From Eleusine coracana subsp. coracana (Eukaryota > Streptophyta > Magnoliopsida > Poales > Poaceae): 64,000 nt of DNA. The stretch is taken from assembly GCA_032690845.1 (NCBI GenBank), contig CM064421.1, forward strand, positions 36,446,963-36,510,962, in the 5' to 3' direction. Shown piece by piece: positions 13,101 through 23,751 of this stretch. Within the stretch, counting starts at the first letter, position 1. Every line of letters starts with the position of its first letter. The notes below the pieces were generated by a model that did not search any database, had not been told where the DNA came from, and worked only from the letters and a program-made list of their open reading frames with translations. Position numbers and translations under genes: made by a program.

Positions 13101-13367
13101 GCGCCTACAGCGGTTACACCAACGGCGCGTCGCTCAGCATACAAACCACTCTTGTCTCTAACCAGACGGCTTGCCAGAGTAAGTACAGCTGCAAATCTGC
13201 AGGCATGAGCAACATCTTCTGAGAATTTTTGAGCGCATGAATGTCATGGGTTTCTACTGATTGATCTTGCAGAGGGAGGAGCTCGGAGGTTGGAGTTTTC
13301 TGGGTCCGCGTGGACAATGTCTGTCATCTGCTTCCACATGGTGTTGATACTGATCTGGTCCCTTTGA
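10137..13367 (+). CDS. GPI-anchored LysM pattern receptor (LYP4/LYP6, LYM1/LYM3 type), 4 exons
   Basis: Exons 10137-10791, 12789-12906, 12994-13178 and 13273-13367 join in frame to 350 residues. Residues 1-25 are a signal peptide ending in ASA. A divergent first LysM carries a TTCRSAIGYSVPNAT motif. LysM 2 includes YVVKPQDGLDAIA with NNISDPNLIQVGQKLWIP, and LysM 3 includes AARYGVSENTLLTLN. CxC pairs (CRC, CSC, CKC) separate the domains, as in plant LysM ectodomains. A Cys-rich region and a hydrophobic tail of about 20 residues without a kinase domain follow, which suggests a GPI anchor. Family members bind chitin or peptidoglycan fragments at the plasma membrane and signal with CERK1. The ATG at 10137 was chosen because it starts the signal peptide. 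Intron 1 (2.0 kb) is enlarged by mobile elements. Confidence 0.92.
10836..11143. mobile_element. Stowaway MITE in LysM-gene intron 1
   Basis: Inverted ends: left TACTCCCTCCATTTCACAAA and right the inverse, ending GGAGGGAGTA. They match over about 30 bases with few differences. The flanking TA dinucleotide and CTCCCTCC end are the signature of grass Stowaway (Tc1/mariner-derived) elements. Length is 308 bases with no coding capacity. Confidence 0.85.
11683..11905. mobile_element. hAT-like terminus with AACCGG subterminal repeats
   Basis: Begins CAGGGTTTAAATAACCG after the possible target site ATCCAGAG. About 220 bases follow that are packed with AACCGG, ACCGGTC and CCGGTT motifs in both directions. 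A related element lies at 40028-40192 and ends in the inverse TIR. CAGGG termini with dense subterminal motifs are typical of hAT transposons. The right end was not found, so the element is either truncated or extends into the GC-rich sequence at 11940-12265. Confidence 0.55.
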
Positions 13368-13369
13368 TA

Positions 13370-13680
13370 CTACGTAGTAGTTAGTATATTCTACAATTCG
13401 ATTGTTGTCATAAGTTGTAACTTTTCGTGTCTGTCGGTTCTGGTTTATCCAGATCTTGTTGTCGAGCTGTGTAACTGTTTGAATAAGGCGAAGGTGAGCG
13501 AGTACTTATACATTGGATATATCCAATAACGGATACCAGGTCTCTGGCAATATCATCAATTTCTTTCTAGAGTTGTTCAGAGTCACAAGTATGAATGTTT
13601 GGTTGCCCTGATGGCAGCATGCTGATACGGCCTTCATCAGTGATATGATCAAGGTGAATGAGGATGCTATTTCGGTACTA
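13370..13680. other. Convergent spacer
   Basis: 3' region of the LysM gene and 3' flank of the acyl-activating-enzyme fragment. No other feature seen. Confidence 0.5.
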
Positions 13681-14656
13681 CTACATTCTGCTCGTGCCCT
13701 GCTTATGTAGCAGGCTTCCCATGGCCCTGGCCTTCTCCCGTAGCAGATACTTGTGCGTCTTCCCCGTCGAAGTCTTGGGCAGGTCCCCGAACACGAGTGT
13801 CCTCGGCGCCATGTAGCGCGGCAGCCTACTCGATGATCTCATCCGCGGTAGCCTCCGCCCCGTCCTTGAGCGTGACGAACGCGCACGGCGTCTCGCCCCA
13901 GTGGACGACCGCGGCGTCGAGCACAGCCGGGTGCCCGAACAGCACGGACTCCACCTCGATGGAGCTGATATGATGATGTCCTTGAGCTGGACGTACCCGT
14001 CCGGGTGCCGCACGCCGAGGCCACCCGTGCGCATGGCCTCCTCCGTGGCGCCCGCGTCCTTGTAATACCCGCTCATCACCGTGTTCCCGCGCAGCATCAC
14101 CTCGCCCACGCTGCGCCCATCAGAAGGCAGGGTCTCCATGGTCACCGGGTCCTTGATCGCCACGTCCTGGAGCATCACGTGCGGAACGCCCTGCCTCGCC
14201 TTGATCCTTGCGCGTCCCACTCGGGCTTCCACGCGCAGATCGTCGCCGGGCCGTAGGTCTCCGTGAGGCCGTACCCGTGCGCCACGTCGAAGCCCAGCTC
14301 CTCCATCCTGGCCAGCACCTGCGGCGGCGGCGGCGCGCCGCCCGTCGAGATGCGGACCCGCCTCGCCGGAATCGGCTTCTTCCTCTCCGACGCCGGCGCG
14401 TTCGCGAGCATGTTCAGCACGGTGGGCGCGCCGCCCATGTTGGTCACGCCGTGCCGCGCGATCTGGTCGAAGACGACCTTTGGAACCACGCTCCGGATGC
14501 ACACGCTCGTGCCGCCCTGCATCGCGGTGGCCCACACCATGCACCACCCGTTGCAGTGGAACATGGGCACGGTCCACAGGTACACCGGCGAGGTCGTCAT
14601 CTCGTTGATGAGCACCGTGGCCACCGAGTTCAGGTACGCGCCGCGGTGTCTAAATA
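13681..14656 (-). pseudogene. Truncated, frameshifted acyl-activating enzyme copy
   Basis: On the minus strand the sequence matches the C-terminal two thirds of the enzyme at 14841-17463. It begins abruptly at the HRGAYLN motif, so the first exon, the ATP-binding P-loop and everything before them are missing. It runs in frame through YLWTVPMFHCNGW and YGLTETYGPA, then loses a few residues and the frame near 14219. It continues in another frame through KARQGVPH and NTVMSGYYKD, loses the WLHSGDL and RAKD residues, shifts frame again after DIIIS, and returns for LPRYMAPR and PKTSTGKT. The copy still ends in SRM followed by a stop, itself a peroxisome-signal-like end. At least three indels rule out a working enzyme. 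It lies 3' of the intact gene in the same orientation, so it is an old tandem duplicate. Confidence 0.9.
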
Positions 14657-14840
14657 AATCCATTGGCTAATAAATTGCAGAGAGATGTAAAGGAACTGAA
14701 AGGATTACTCCTAATAAGTGACTGTCTGCTTGGCCTCCAGCTAAACATCATAGTAGTTGAATTTCGCAATTAATCTGTGCAAAAGAAATGGTACAATGAT
14801 TCCATCAATCAGGGAGATAATAATAATAATAATAATAATC

Positions 14841-17463
14841 TTACAGTTTGCTACTGGCGGCAGTCTTTGTCAGGCTGCCCATAGCCCGTGCCTTGTCCCG
14901 GAGCACAAACTTCTGCGTCTTCCCCGTCGACGTCTTGGGCAAATCCTCAAACACCACCGTCTTGGGCGCCATGTAACGCGGCAGCCTCTCCCGGCAAAAG
15001 TTTATGATCTCCGCTTCCGTTGCCGCGGCGCCGTCCTTGAGCTTAACAAACGCGCACGGCGTCTCTCCCCAGTAGTCGTCCGGCCTGGCCACGACCGCCG
15101 CTTCCAGCACGGCCGGGTGACTGAAGATCACCGACTCCACCTCGATGGAGCTGATGTTCTCCCCGCCGGAAATGATGATGTCCTTGGCCCTGTCCTTGAG
15201 CTGGATGTACCCGTCTTCGTGCCGCACGGCGAGATCACCAGAGTGCAGCCACCCGCCGGCCATGGATTCCTTGGTCGCGTTGAGGTCCTTGTAGTAGCCG
15301 CTCATCACGGTGTTCCCCCGGAACATCACCTCGCCCACGGTGTTGCCGTCGCGCGGCACGCTCTCCATGGTGACCGGGTCCTTGACGTCGACGCCGTGCA
15401 TCGCGATGTGGTGGAACCCCTGGCGCGCCTTGAGCCTGGCTCGCTCGTGGGCCGGCAACGCGTCCCACTCGGGCATCCACGCGCACACGGTGGCCGGGCC
15501 GTACGTCTCGGTGAGCCCGTAGATGTGGTGCACCAGGAAGCCCATCTCCTCCATCCCGAACAGCACGCGCGGCGGGGGCGGCGACCCGCCCGTCATCACG
15601 CGGACCGGGCCGGGCAGCGGGGCCCGGTCCGCGGGCGGGGCGTTGACGATCATGTTGAGCACGGTGGGGGCCCCGCCCATGTGCGTGACGCCGTGCCGCG
15701 CGATGCGGTCGAAGATGAGCCTGGCGGTGAAGTGGCGGAGGCAGACGTTGGTGCCGCCCTGCATGGCCACGCCCCAGGGGAGGTTCCACCCGTTGCAGTG
15801 GAACATGGGCACGGTCCACAGGTAGACAGGCATGGCGGTGATGTCGTAGGCGAGCACCGTGGCGATGGTGTTGAGGTACGCGCCGCGGTGGTTGTACACC
15901 ACGCCCTTGGGACGCGACGTCGTGCCGGAGGTGTAGTTCAGGCTGATGGGGTCCAGCTCGTTCGCCGGCCACCGGATGTCGAAATGCGATGGGGCGTCGT
16001 TGATGAGGTCCTCGTAGTCCGCGACGATACAGTCCGCCATGGAGTCCGCTGCGTCGTCGTCGTCTTCTTCTTCTGATGATGATGATGATGATGACGACGA
16101 CGACCACGATGATGATGAGATGGATAGGAGGACCGGCAGATCGATGGCGGTGCTGGACTCGTTGAGCCGCTTCAGCGCGTCTCTCCCGACGTGGAGGAGG
16201 CTCGACTCCACGAACAACACCTTGGCGCCGGAGTGGTTCAGCAGGACGGACAGCATGCCCGCGTCGTGCCGCGTGTTCAACGTGCAGAGCACCGCGCCGG
16301 CCATTGGCACGGCGAAGTGGAGCTCGTACATCGCCGGCACATTTGGGCTCAGCACGGCCACCTGTATTCAATTACGGTATCTCGTTAGTGAACTTTGGTG
16401 TTAGGAACCCAACATAGTAACAGTTTTTTTTTCCCTCCAAATGCTGAGTTATGGTTTTTGCTCATGAAGTTGAAACCAACTTGTTTGCGTTCCTAATAAA
16501 CTCCCTCAAAAATAAAACAACCGCGCTAAAAACAGAGACAACTGCTGTGCATGCCAGCCACATGGGACTGCCCTATCATTTATCATTTACTCAATCTTAT
16601 CCTATCCGATCTCCAGGATTCCACATTGGGCCTCCACATTTTAAGTCAATGATTGCACGGTTGGCATTCCCACAGCCACAACCATTTCCATGATCGATCT
16701 TCACTTTTTTTTTTCCTAATAAAACTGACGTGCTGCGTATTACTCAATGCCTAAGATCAGCCTGGTTGTGCTTGTGACTGTTCAAGAAAATCAAAACTAG
16801 CATTCAACTACACAGGACGAAATTTCCGTGCTATGGACAACACATGACACATCATCACGTAGCGTCAGTTCTAGAAAGGGCAGATAGCTACCACTAGCGT
16901 CCATGGAGTGACTGTCTACTGCGACGTGAGACGCGCAACAAACACAAGGATAGAGAAAAGTGGGTCACGAGAGCGATGTCTCGGTTCGCACTTACCACAT
17001 CCCCACGCGCGACGCCAAATCGGGTGGCGAGCGACGCCGCCGCGCGGACGCACCGGTCCCGCTCCTCCGCCCACGTGCGCCGCCGCTCGCCGTAGATCAC
17101 CGCGGCGCGCCCGCCGTACACGGCGGCGGCGCGCTCGATGAAGCTGATCGGCGTCAGCGGCGCGTAGTTGGCCGCGCACCGCACCGTGCCGGCCTCCATG
17201 TCCAGCACCTCGTCTCCCTCCTCCTCCTCGGCCTCCTCCCCCTTCTTCCTCCCCGCGAGGTTGGAGAAGGATAGGGACTGCTGCTGCGCGGGCGGACGGC
17301 ATGGTGGCCACAAAGTAAACGGCCGAGCTCTGGCGAGGTTAAGATAATCCCAGTGGGGATTACTATAATATCGGGGCTGATGGTGGAGGTGCGACCCGAT
17401 GCTGCTGCTGATTCTGCTTTGCTGCTGAAATATTCTACGGATCACCGGGGCCAGGGCTCTCAT
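14841..17463 (-). CDS. Peroxisomal acyl-activating enzyme (AAE, acyl-CoA synthetase), 2 exons
   Basis: Exon 1 is 17463-16996 and exon 2 16361-14841, joined in phase 0, giving 662 residues. The adenylate-forming domain carries YTSGTTSRPKG (ATP loop), YGLTETYGP, GWLHSGDLA, the hinge region KDRAKDIIISGGE and the catalytic-lysine motif PKTSTGK. This places it with plant AAE/AMP-binding CoA ligases, which activate short or medium acyl or aromatic acids with ATP and CoA. The final three residues are SKL, a canonical PTS1. A second in-frame ATG at 17199 begins MEAGTVRCAANYAPLTP, the usual start of this family, and would give 574 residues. The first ATG adds 88 residues beginning MRALAPVIRRIFQQQ, which look like a mitochondrial leader. 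A Ser run followed by Glu/Asp runs at 16060-16112 is an expanded trinucleotide repeat inside the protein. The substrate cannot be read from sequence. Confidence 0.9.
16060..16112. repeat. Trinucleotide repeat inside the AAE coding exon
   Basis: Runs of TCTTCT, GATGAT and GACGAC triplets. On the coding minus strand they give about twelve Ser, then Glu and Asp runs. This is probably a surface loop insertion between the N-terminal subdomain and the ATP loop. Confidence 0.85.
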
Positions 17464-18330
17464 GACGCGGTGTTGCCGTTGCCACACTGCTGATGCTTTG
17501 CGTGAGTGAGGACTGTAGCGCACGGCCGCAGTTCGTGAGTGGGAATGGGAATGCACAGGTGCAGTGCTGCTTGGGCTTAAGTAGCTCGTGAAGCACGGGA
17601 GGATGGCAAATTGGCAACATCTTTTTCCCTAACCGGTGCGGAGGAGCTGACACCGAACTGTTCCCTAATCTGACCGGCGACTGACGTGATCGAATGTATT
17701 CGTGAGGAGTTGACGATTGGTTACAGTAAAGAAATTTCACACCGTCTAGATTCTGCAACATTTGTTGAAAGACTCCAGCTTCTGAATATATCTGCAGCCC
17801 AGAGTCTGTGTTTTCACAGTAAAGAATTTGCTGCCTGCAAACACAGTCCAGCACAGATTCTGCAATATATTTGTTGACAAATTCCACGTACTACAATAGC
17901 TGCTCCGTCTGATAAAAGTATTCTTTAAATAAAGAGCACTCGTGTAAGGCTCTGTTCCGATGTTTCTTACATAGACAGACCTATCTATATCTGCTATGCC
18001 ACTGCATGTAGCTTCATCCATGAAAGTTATTTAACATAGCTAAGGTCTTAATACCTAGGCCGCAGCATATGTTGCTCTAAACATCTACAGTATTTGAATA
18101 AACCATCTTACCAAGCTGGCCAACGATGTTCACATTATTACAGCACTTTTAAGGCCACAAAATAACTATAATTGGAAGCATAGGAGCCCTCGATGACTTT
18201 TTCCCATCTTCTTCAGCTTCACTAAGGTGCCTGGGCCAAGAAGCGGTACTAGAGCTAATCAACTATCCACTATTGTGCCCCTGAATAAATATCCTGATTC
18301 CTGAATGACATTCTTCATCGCATTTTGTCA
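17464..18330. other. Spacer between AAE promoter and acetyltransferase 3' end
   Basis: Contains the upstream region of the AAE gene (GC-rich to about 17650, then AT-rich) and the 3' flank of the serine acetyltransferase. No independent gene seen. Confidence 0.5.
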
Positions 18331-18336
18331 AACACG

Positions 18337-21300
18337 TTACTTCACAGCAGTTCCTGCAAAAAAAACAAGACATGGAATATTCATTCAAGGAGGCAAAGGC
18401 TTTATGCTTTATGTTGTTCACGCCTCACATTTATTGTAGAGACTCTAAGGGATCTAGTTGTATCCACCTATTAGGGACTAAAACTGCCAAATCATGGATT
18501 CTTTTAGGATAACATGGGAAGAATGGTATTAACTGTTGCTATAACAGCATGTTGAAATGGATCGTTAATGATAAAAGGAAGACTCACCATTAGGTGTATC
18601 ATCTGAAAACCTGATGGCAACATGCTCAAAATAGTCTCTCCTTGCATCTGGATTCAGTCAGAAACATGGCAATGTTTGGTTAGCAACCTAGCATAAACTA
18701 GAAAGTTCTGCCTATAAAAGTCTCCAAATATGCTTACCATGTTTCATAGTTAAAGAAGGGTCTTCTTTCTCTGTATAACCAACTACCTTTGCAGGATTTC
18801 CAACAGCCATACTTTGAAATAGAAGACAGGTTTCAAATCAATAATTCACCATAAATCATATTTTATAATATAAATGATTTGTACTAACATCAGAATGCAC
18901 ATTAGTGTAATTATAGGCTGTCAAAAAGCATACTGGCTGAATTTTCAGCAAGTTGTAGTGAATGCATCAATTAATAATCAGAATCTTCATTTTTAGTTCT
19001 CATGTAAGGAACCATATTGTGCAGAAAATAATAGTATTTTCTAGCTTTATTGACTGTCATATTGAAGCAGGGCGGTTGAAATCACTCAGGGCGTGATTGG
19101 ATCCCTGCGTCAGCCTGGGCCAGGCTGGGGGTCGGATGCAGGCCCAAGTGAGCCAGTAGCCACAGGTGCAGCCTGACGTGATTGGATCCCTGGGTAGCAA
19201 TTTTTCTGGGCCAGCTGAGATTGTGATTGGTTACCTGTTTATAGGCCCGAACTGCATTCATGGGTACTGGGAGCTGCACCGGGCGATGCATCAATCTGGG
19301 CCGCCGCTGCACCCGCGTGGCCAGGCCGGGGAGCGAAGCTCGCTCCCCACGTTCCTCTCGGGCCAGGCGCCGAGGCCATCTTGCACCAGGCGGGCCTGAC
19401 TGGAGGCCTGTTCAGGGAACCAAACAAGACGACCCGGCTCGCAGCGGGCCTGGCCGGGGGCATGCCCAGGGATCCAATCACGCCCTCAGTGATCCATAAT
19501 AGCTTCATTCCAAATAGCATCTCTAAAGGAATGTCTTAAATTGATTCTTCCAAAATGGTGAGCATAATCATAATATCGTTCATTAAGTCATAGCACTCCC
19601 CCCCCCCCCCCCCCCCGAAAAAAAAAAAAAGTAAGTCGTAGCACGGTTCATCGTGCAGCCTTCTTTATAGGATATTACTTTGCAGGTAAGAGGAAGTCCA
19701 AATTCTGAAATGTCATAGATCTAGGTAGGCTAGGCAAATTGGTTTCTTAGGCCTTCCACAATGGAAGCGCTCCCAGTAAAGAAATCAGGTCCCACAACAG
19801 ATAAATGGGCATCGGGAGAAAAAACGCACACCATTCGGCATCAGTGCCCGAAGCAGAGAGTGGGCTCCACGGGAAATAAAATACGATGCTCAGTTGTGTC
19901 CTCCCACACTATCAGAGACAAGCGATCCTTGCAAGAATGAGAAGAAATAAATTTTTGTCGAATGGGAACCGGAGCAACTACTTGCCCCGCTCTCAGTTTT
20001 TGGATATATCCGTTGATTTTTGGAACCGGTCTACACAACGGTGGGAGCGGTGCCCGTGAGGTTTTGGGCATCGCTGTACAGTACCATTCTGGAGGGCCTT
20101 ACAACCTTATAAATTTCACTGGAGAGGCGTTAAGCAGAGATATGTAGAATAAATTCTAACCTGTGGGGAGGTACATCCTTTAAAACAAGGGAGCCAGCAG
20201 CAATCATGGCACCTTCACCTACATTTATGTTGCCAAGGATGGTTGCACCAGCTCCAACAAGAGCTCCCTGACCAATCTTGGGGTGTCTATCACCATGCTC
20301 CTTTCCAGTACCTCCAAGTGTAACACCCTACAATGAACATCTGACTCGTAAGCTGGAACTTCCATTCTTATTATGGCTTTTCCTAAAGAGCAACTCAAAT
20401 ATACCAAAATTGAATTCGAGTTTTGACCAAAAGAATCCAGCACGATAAAAGGCAGACACAAGGAAATAAGGGCATACTTATCAAAATTGATGTCTTTCTA
20501 ACCAAGTGTAGACTTCATCTGTCCTTAATGTTTTTGGAGAAAAAATCATAAACGGGGAAAACATTGATGCAAAGCATATAAATATTTGTGTTCCTCATGT
20601 TTTCGAACTTTTTTTTTTGTTTCATTGTTCTAGTACACATAGCATTATAGCAATCAAAATGACTCTCATGCCAAGAATAAAGACTAAAGGTAAACTCGTT
20701 GGTGTCCAAGTGTTCCCACGTCCTCGTTGGCAAAAATATGTATTGCAAGTATAGTCTCTTCTTCTACTAATGCAATAATACACAGCTCTCCTGAGTGTTC
20801 GAGGAAAAAAAAAGTAAGCAAGAATTCAGTTATGCACAGTACCTGCATTAATGAAACCCAATTTCCAACTACAGCAGTTTCACCAATGACTAGACCTGTT
20901 CCATGATCCAGCAATATCCCTTCGCCAATTTTGGCAGCTGCAAATTAAGAAATAAAGAACTTTGAAAAGCAACATTAAATATCAAAGCATACTAGCAAAT
21001 AACAGAAGATACTGCCACTGATCGGAATTTCCTGTTGAAAACATAATAGTCAATAGATGTACTAAAACTATTGAATACTTAGAAGGTGACAACAAGGTTA
21101 GTTATTGATAAGAAAATTGGCAAAATATTTCACTAAGATGAAACGATCCAATTACTGATAAAAGAACACTATTCCATGGTCCATTTCTTAATTTTTAGTG
21201 TTCAGGTGGCATGACATATCTTCTGCAACAGATTTTGAGGGAATAATAAAATCACATGCACAGAAAATCATTGTACACTTGATATTACACATTTAAATAC

Positions 21301-23751
21301 TTCTAATATTCAAAGATGAAATACCTGGGTGTATATCAACAGCAAAAACCTGCAAGTAATATGAATGCAAATGTTATGAGCAAGGAAAGTAATGTTAACC
21401 TTAAAAATGTGCTTCTTAAGAGGTCAAGAGCTACCTCGCTAATACGACTTTGCAGTGCTAAAGCCAAAACTCTGCGCCCCTGATTCCATAACACATGAGC
21501 TATCCTGTAGGATTCCAAGGATTGGTAACCCTGAAAGCAGTCCACAAGCAACATGAGGATCTTAAAAAACTCGACCCACTGAGGGTAAGACCACCCCCGA
21601 GGTATTGCATTAAGAAGAAGACCTTCTCACGCAGGCCGAGAAAACCCCCGAACCCCTCTCCGTCCCTTACATGAGCGCCACGTGATCCCTGTGAGAACCG
21701 GGCCGGCGCTTAGCACCGTTACCCGTGACCGGACTGGGCCTTAACTCGTGCTTTGAGATTGCGGAGAGGCGAGGGGATTTTTTTAACCCAGGCCATAATT
21801 CGTCCCTTCTGGGGATCGAACCTGGGACCTGAGAGGTGCTACTCGGAAGCCCCAACCACTATGCTGCAGGCCCTTTCGCACATGAGGATCTTATAAAGAG
21901 ATACGAGAAAAGACTAGACATAAGAGGGCTATGTCTGTAAGAAATATCAGATGGCATAGCAAGGGAGAGATTATGCTACACAGTCAGACAAACATCCAAC
22001 GCACCTTTAGGTATAATAATGCCCAGCTGTATTGTGCACAGGCAGGATCTCTATCTTTGAAGGCCTGAATTGGACATGCAGTTATGATAGTTGTCAACAT
22101 ACAAATAATGGGATGATATAGGAGAATTAGCATGCAAACACAGATAGTTATGATTCACCTGAGCATCAAGGCGAATGGAACGGCATATATCTTTGTTATT
22201 CATCATAACATCATTAAATATGTCAATTAGCTGAGTAGCAAGCAATGTTGGATCTTCAAGCCTGTTCGCGAGGACGAAGCTCAACGCTTGCTCCAGACAG
22301 TCATGGGATAACACACTTGCATACAAGAAGCTACTTAAAATTGGCTCCTTTTCTGCCTGGGAAATGTGAACATCACACAGTTGGACATCAATTAAAAATA
22401 ACAGCAGTAAAATATGACAACAAGATAGAGGGGAACACACTACATTAGAACAGTACACGACTCAAGCTGTCAGAATACAATCATTGTGTTTCAAGAGTCA
22501 ACAGAAATAAAGCTCTTCTATGGGCTGTGATTAAGCTTAATTTGGTTTAGCATGGAAGTAAATTTTATTACTATTTCTTAAGTTTATTTGAAGCAGAATC
22601 AAGGTTCCCAAAAGGAAACCTGCAATGTTTTGAATCCTGCTTCTTCACTACTATTGCTGTAAACAGATTCCAGCATCATCAGACGCAAGTACTGGAAATG
22701 CTTTCCTTTCTCTGATAGCGACCTGCACAATATATTAACACATGGCATGGTAGGCTTCTAATAATTCACATAGTTTGTAGTTGATGTCGTTTTACCTCCA
22801 GAATTTCTTAGCAAAACATATATAGTAACTATTGTTAACAATTAAAACGTTCAGGAGAACTAATACTTATCCACACTACTGTCTAAATTAAAAATGACGC
22901 ACTAGCCAACTTGGTACAGAGGGAGGCAACTTGAGACTAGAAATTTCAACTAAAAAACGTTGCAAGTTGTAGAATATTGCTGCATATGTATAGAGTCTAA
23001 AGAGTATATAGGCTAAAAGAAACCTAAAATAAGATGTCAGTGTCCATTAAAAGTTGAACTAATGAGAACCACCCAAAATAAGCAGCATACTTTCCTTACT
23101 CATACCAAAATTCACCATCTGTGTGCCACTAGCACACACACTGTGATCGAATCCAACCAACATAGGCAATGGTTTGGGATGACACTCACCTCAGACTATA
23201 AATTTGAACTAAATAAGGACTGAAGAAACCAGCTAAAGAGAACAAACCTTGCAAGTTGTAGAGTATTGCCGCATATATATAAAGTCTAGATATAGGCTAA
23301 AAGGAATCTAAATGTCAGCATCAATTAAAAGTTGAAACTAGTGAGAACCACCCAAAATAATAAGAAGAAGTATATATTTTCTTAAGTCCTACCAAAATTC
23401 ACATCCTTCGTGTCACAGAAGCACACAAACAGCGATCGAATCCAGACAACGCAGGCAATGCTCCAATCGAGCTGCGAGGGCGAGGTTCAGGACCGCACTG
23501 ACCTCAAACTTGGCCTCCGACTTGACGGCGTCCCATATGGGGTCCCCGGCGGAGTCGACTATGCTCCGCGCCGCCGCCACGCGCGAGCTCCCCATCACGT
23601 AGATGGGGAAAATGGCCTCCGACCGGCTCCTCCACTTCCTCGCGCAGGACCCGCACCGGGCTCCCGGCGCGATCTTCCCATTCCCGTTCGCCGCCGCCTC
23701 GCCGCCGTGGCCCCCGGACTTTTCGTGCACCAGGCACCCGCACGACGTCAT
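18337..23751 (-). CDS. Serine O-acetyltransferase (SERAT3 type), 10 exons
   Basis: Exons on the minus strand: 23751-23503, 22356-22159, 22064-22005, 21530-21435, 21349-21325, 20937-20843, 20327-20161, 18811-18738, 18647-18588, 18353-18337. They join in frame to 346 residues. The N-terminal SATase domain includes DPIWDAVKSEAKFE, EKEPILSSFLYAS and FKDRDPAC. The left-handed beta-helix includes AAKIGEGILLDHGTG, VIGETAVVGN, GVTLGGTGKEHGDRHPKIG and GAGATILGNINVGEG, with the catalytic HGTG and GDRHP motifs present. The enzyme makes O-acetylserine from serine and acetyl-CoA, the first step of cysteine synthesis. There is no plastid or mitochondrial leader. The C-terminal extension after VVGYTEKEDPS resembles the SERAT3 group, known in Arabidopsis as cytosolic low-activity forms. 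Introns carry a SINE, a TIR element and a 210-base duplication. Confidence 0.93.
19089..19485. mobile_element. Non-autonomous TIR element in acetyltransferase intron
   Basis: Begins GGGCGTGATTGGATCCCTG and ends with its exact inverse, flanked on both sides by TCA. The 397-base interior is GC-rich with two further internal copies of the GTGATTGG motif and no ORF resembling a transposase. A 3-base target duplication and GGG ends suggest a PIF/Harbinger relative (Tourist-like), although TCA departs from the usual TWA. Confidence 0.8.
19598..19631. repeat. Poly-C/poly-A homopolymer tract
   Basis: A run of about 19 C, one G, then about 14 A, within an acetyltransferase intron. The length is prone to sequencing and assembly error. 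Confidence 0.9.
21565..21879 (-). mobile_element. tRNA-derived SINE with T tail
   Basis: Flanked by perfect 14-base target duplications ACATGAGGATCTTA at 21551-21564 and 21880-21893. On the minus strand it starts GGGCCTGCAGCATAGTGGTTGG (A-box-like). It carries GGTTCGATCC, the pol III B box (21813-21822), and ends in GAG plus a T run, as in the Au-type SINEs of grasses. Length is 315 bases. It sits in the intron before the GYQSLESYRI exon. Confidence 0.9.
22925..23461. repeat. Tandem duplication of about 210-250 bases in intron 1 of acetyltransferase
   Basis: The segment 22925-23172 is repeated at 23187-23461 at perhaps 80-85 percent identity. Shared landmarks are TTGCAAGTTGTAGA (22960 and 23249), TATAGGCTAAAAG, GAGAACCACCCAAAATAA and CGAATCCA. 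The second copy abuts exon 1. The first copy ends in CACTCACCTCAGAC, which resembles the exon 1 splice border. Confidence 0.85.

Noticed and set aside
14757..16076. 439-residue open frame on the plus strand
   Set aside because: Antisense shadow of the acyl-activating enzyme exon; the GC-rich third-position bias opens a His/Arg/Val-rich frame with no motif.
15235..16371. 378-residue frame on the minus strand overlapping the same exon
   Set aside because: Same strand, other frame of the enzyme exon; Arg/His-rich with no domain.
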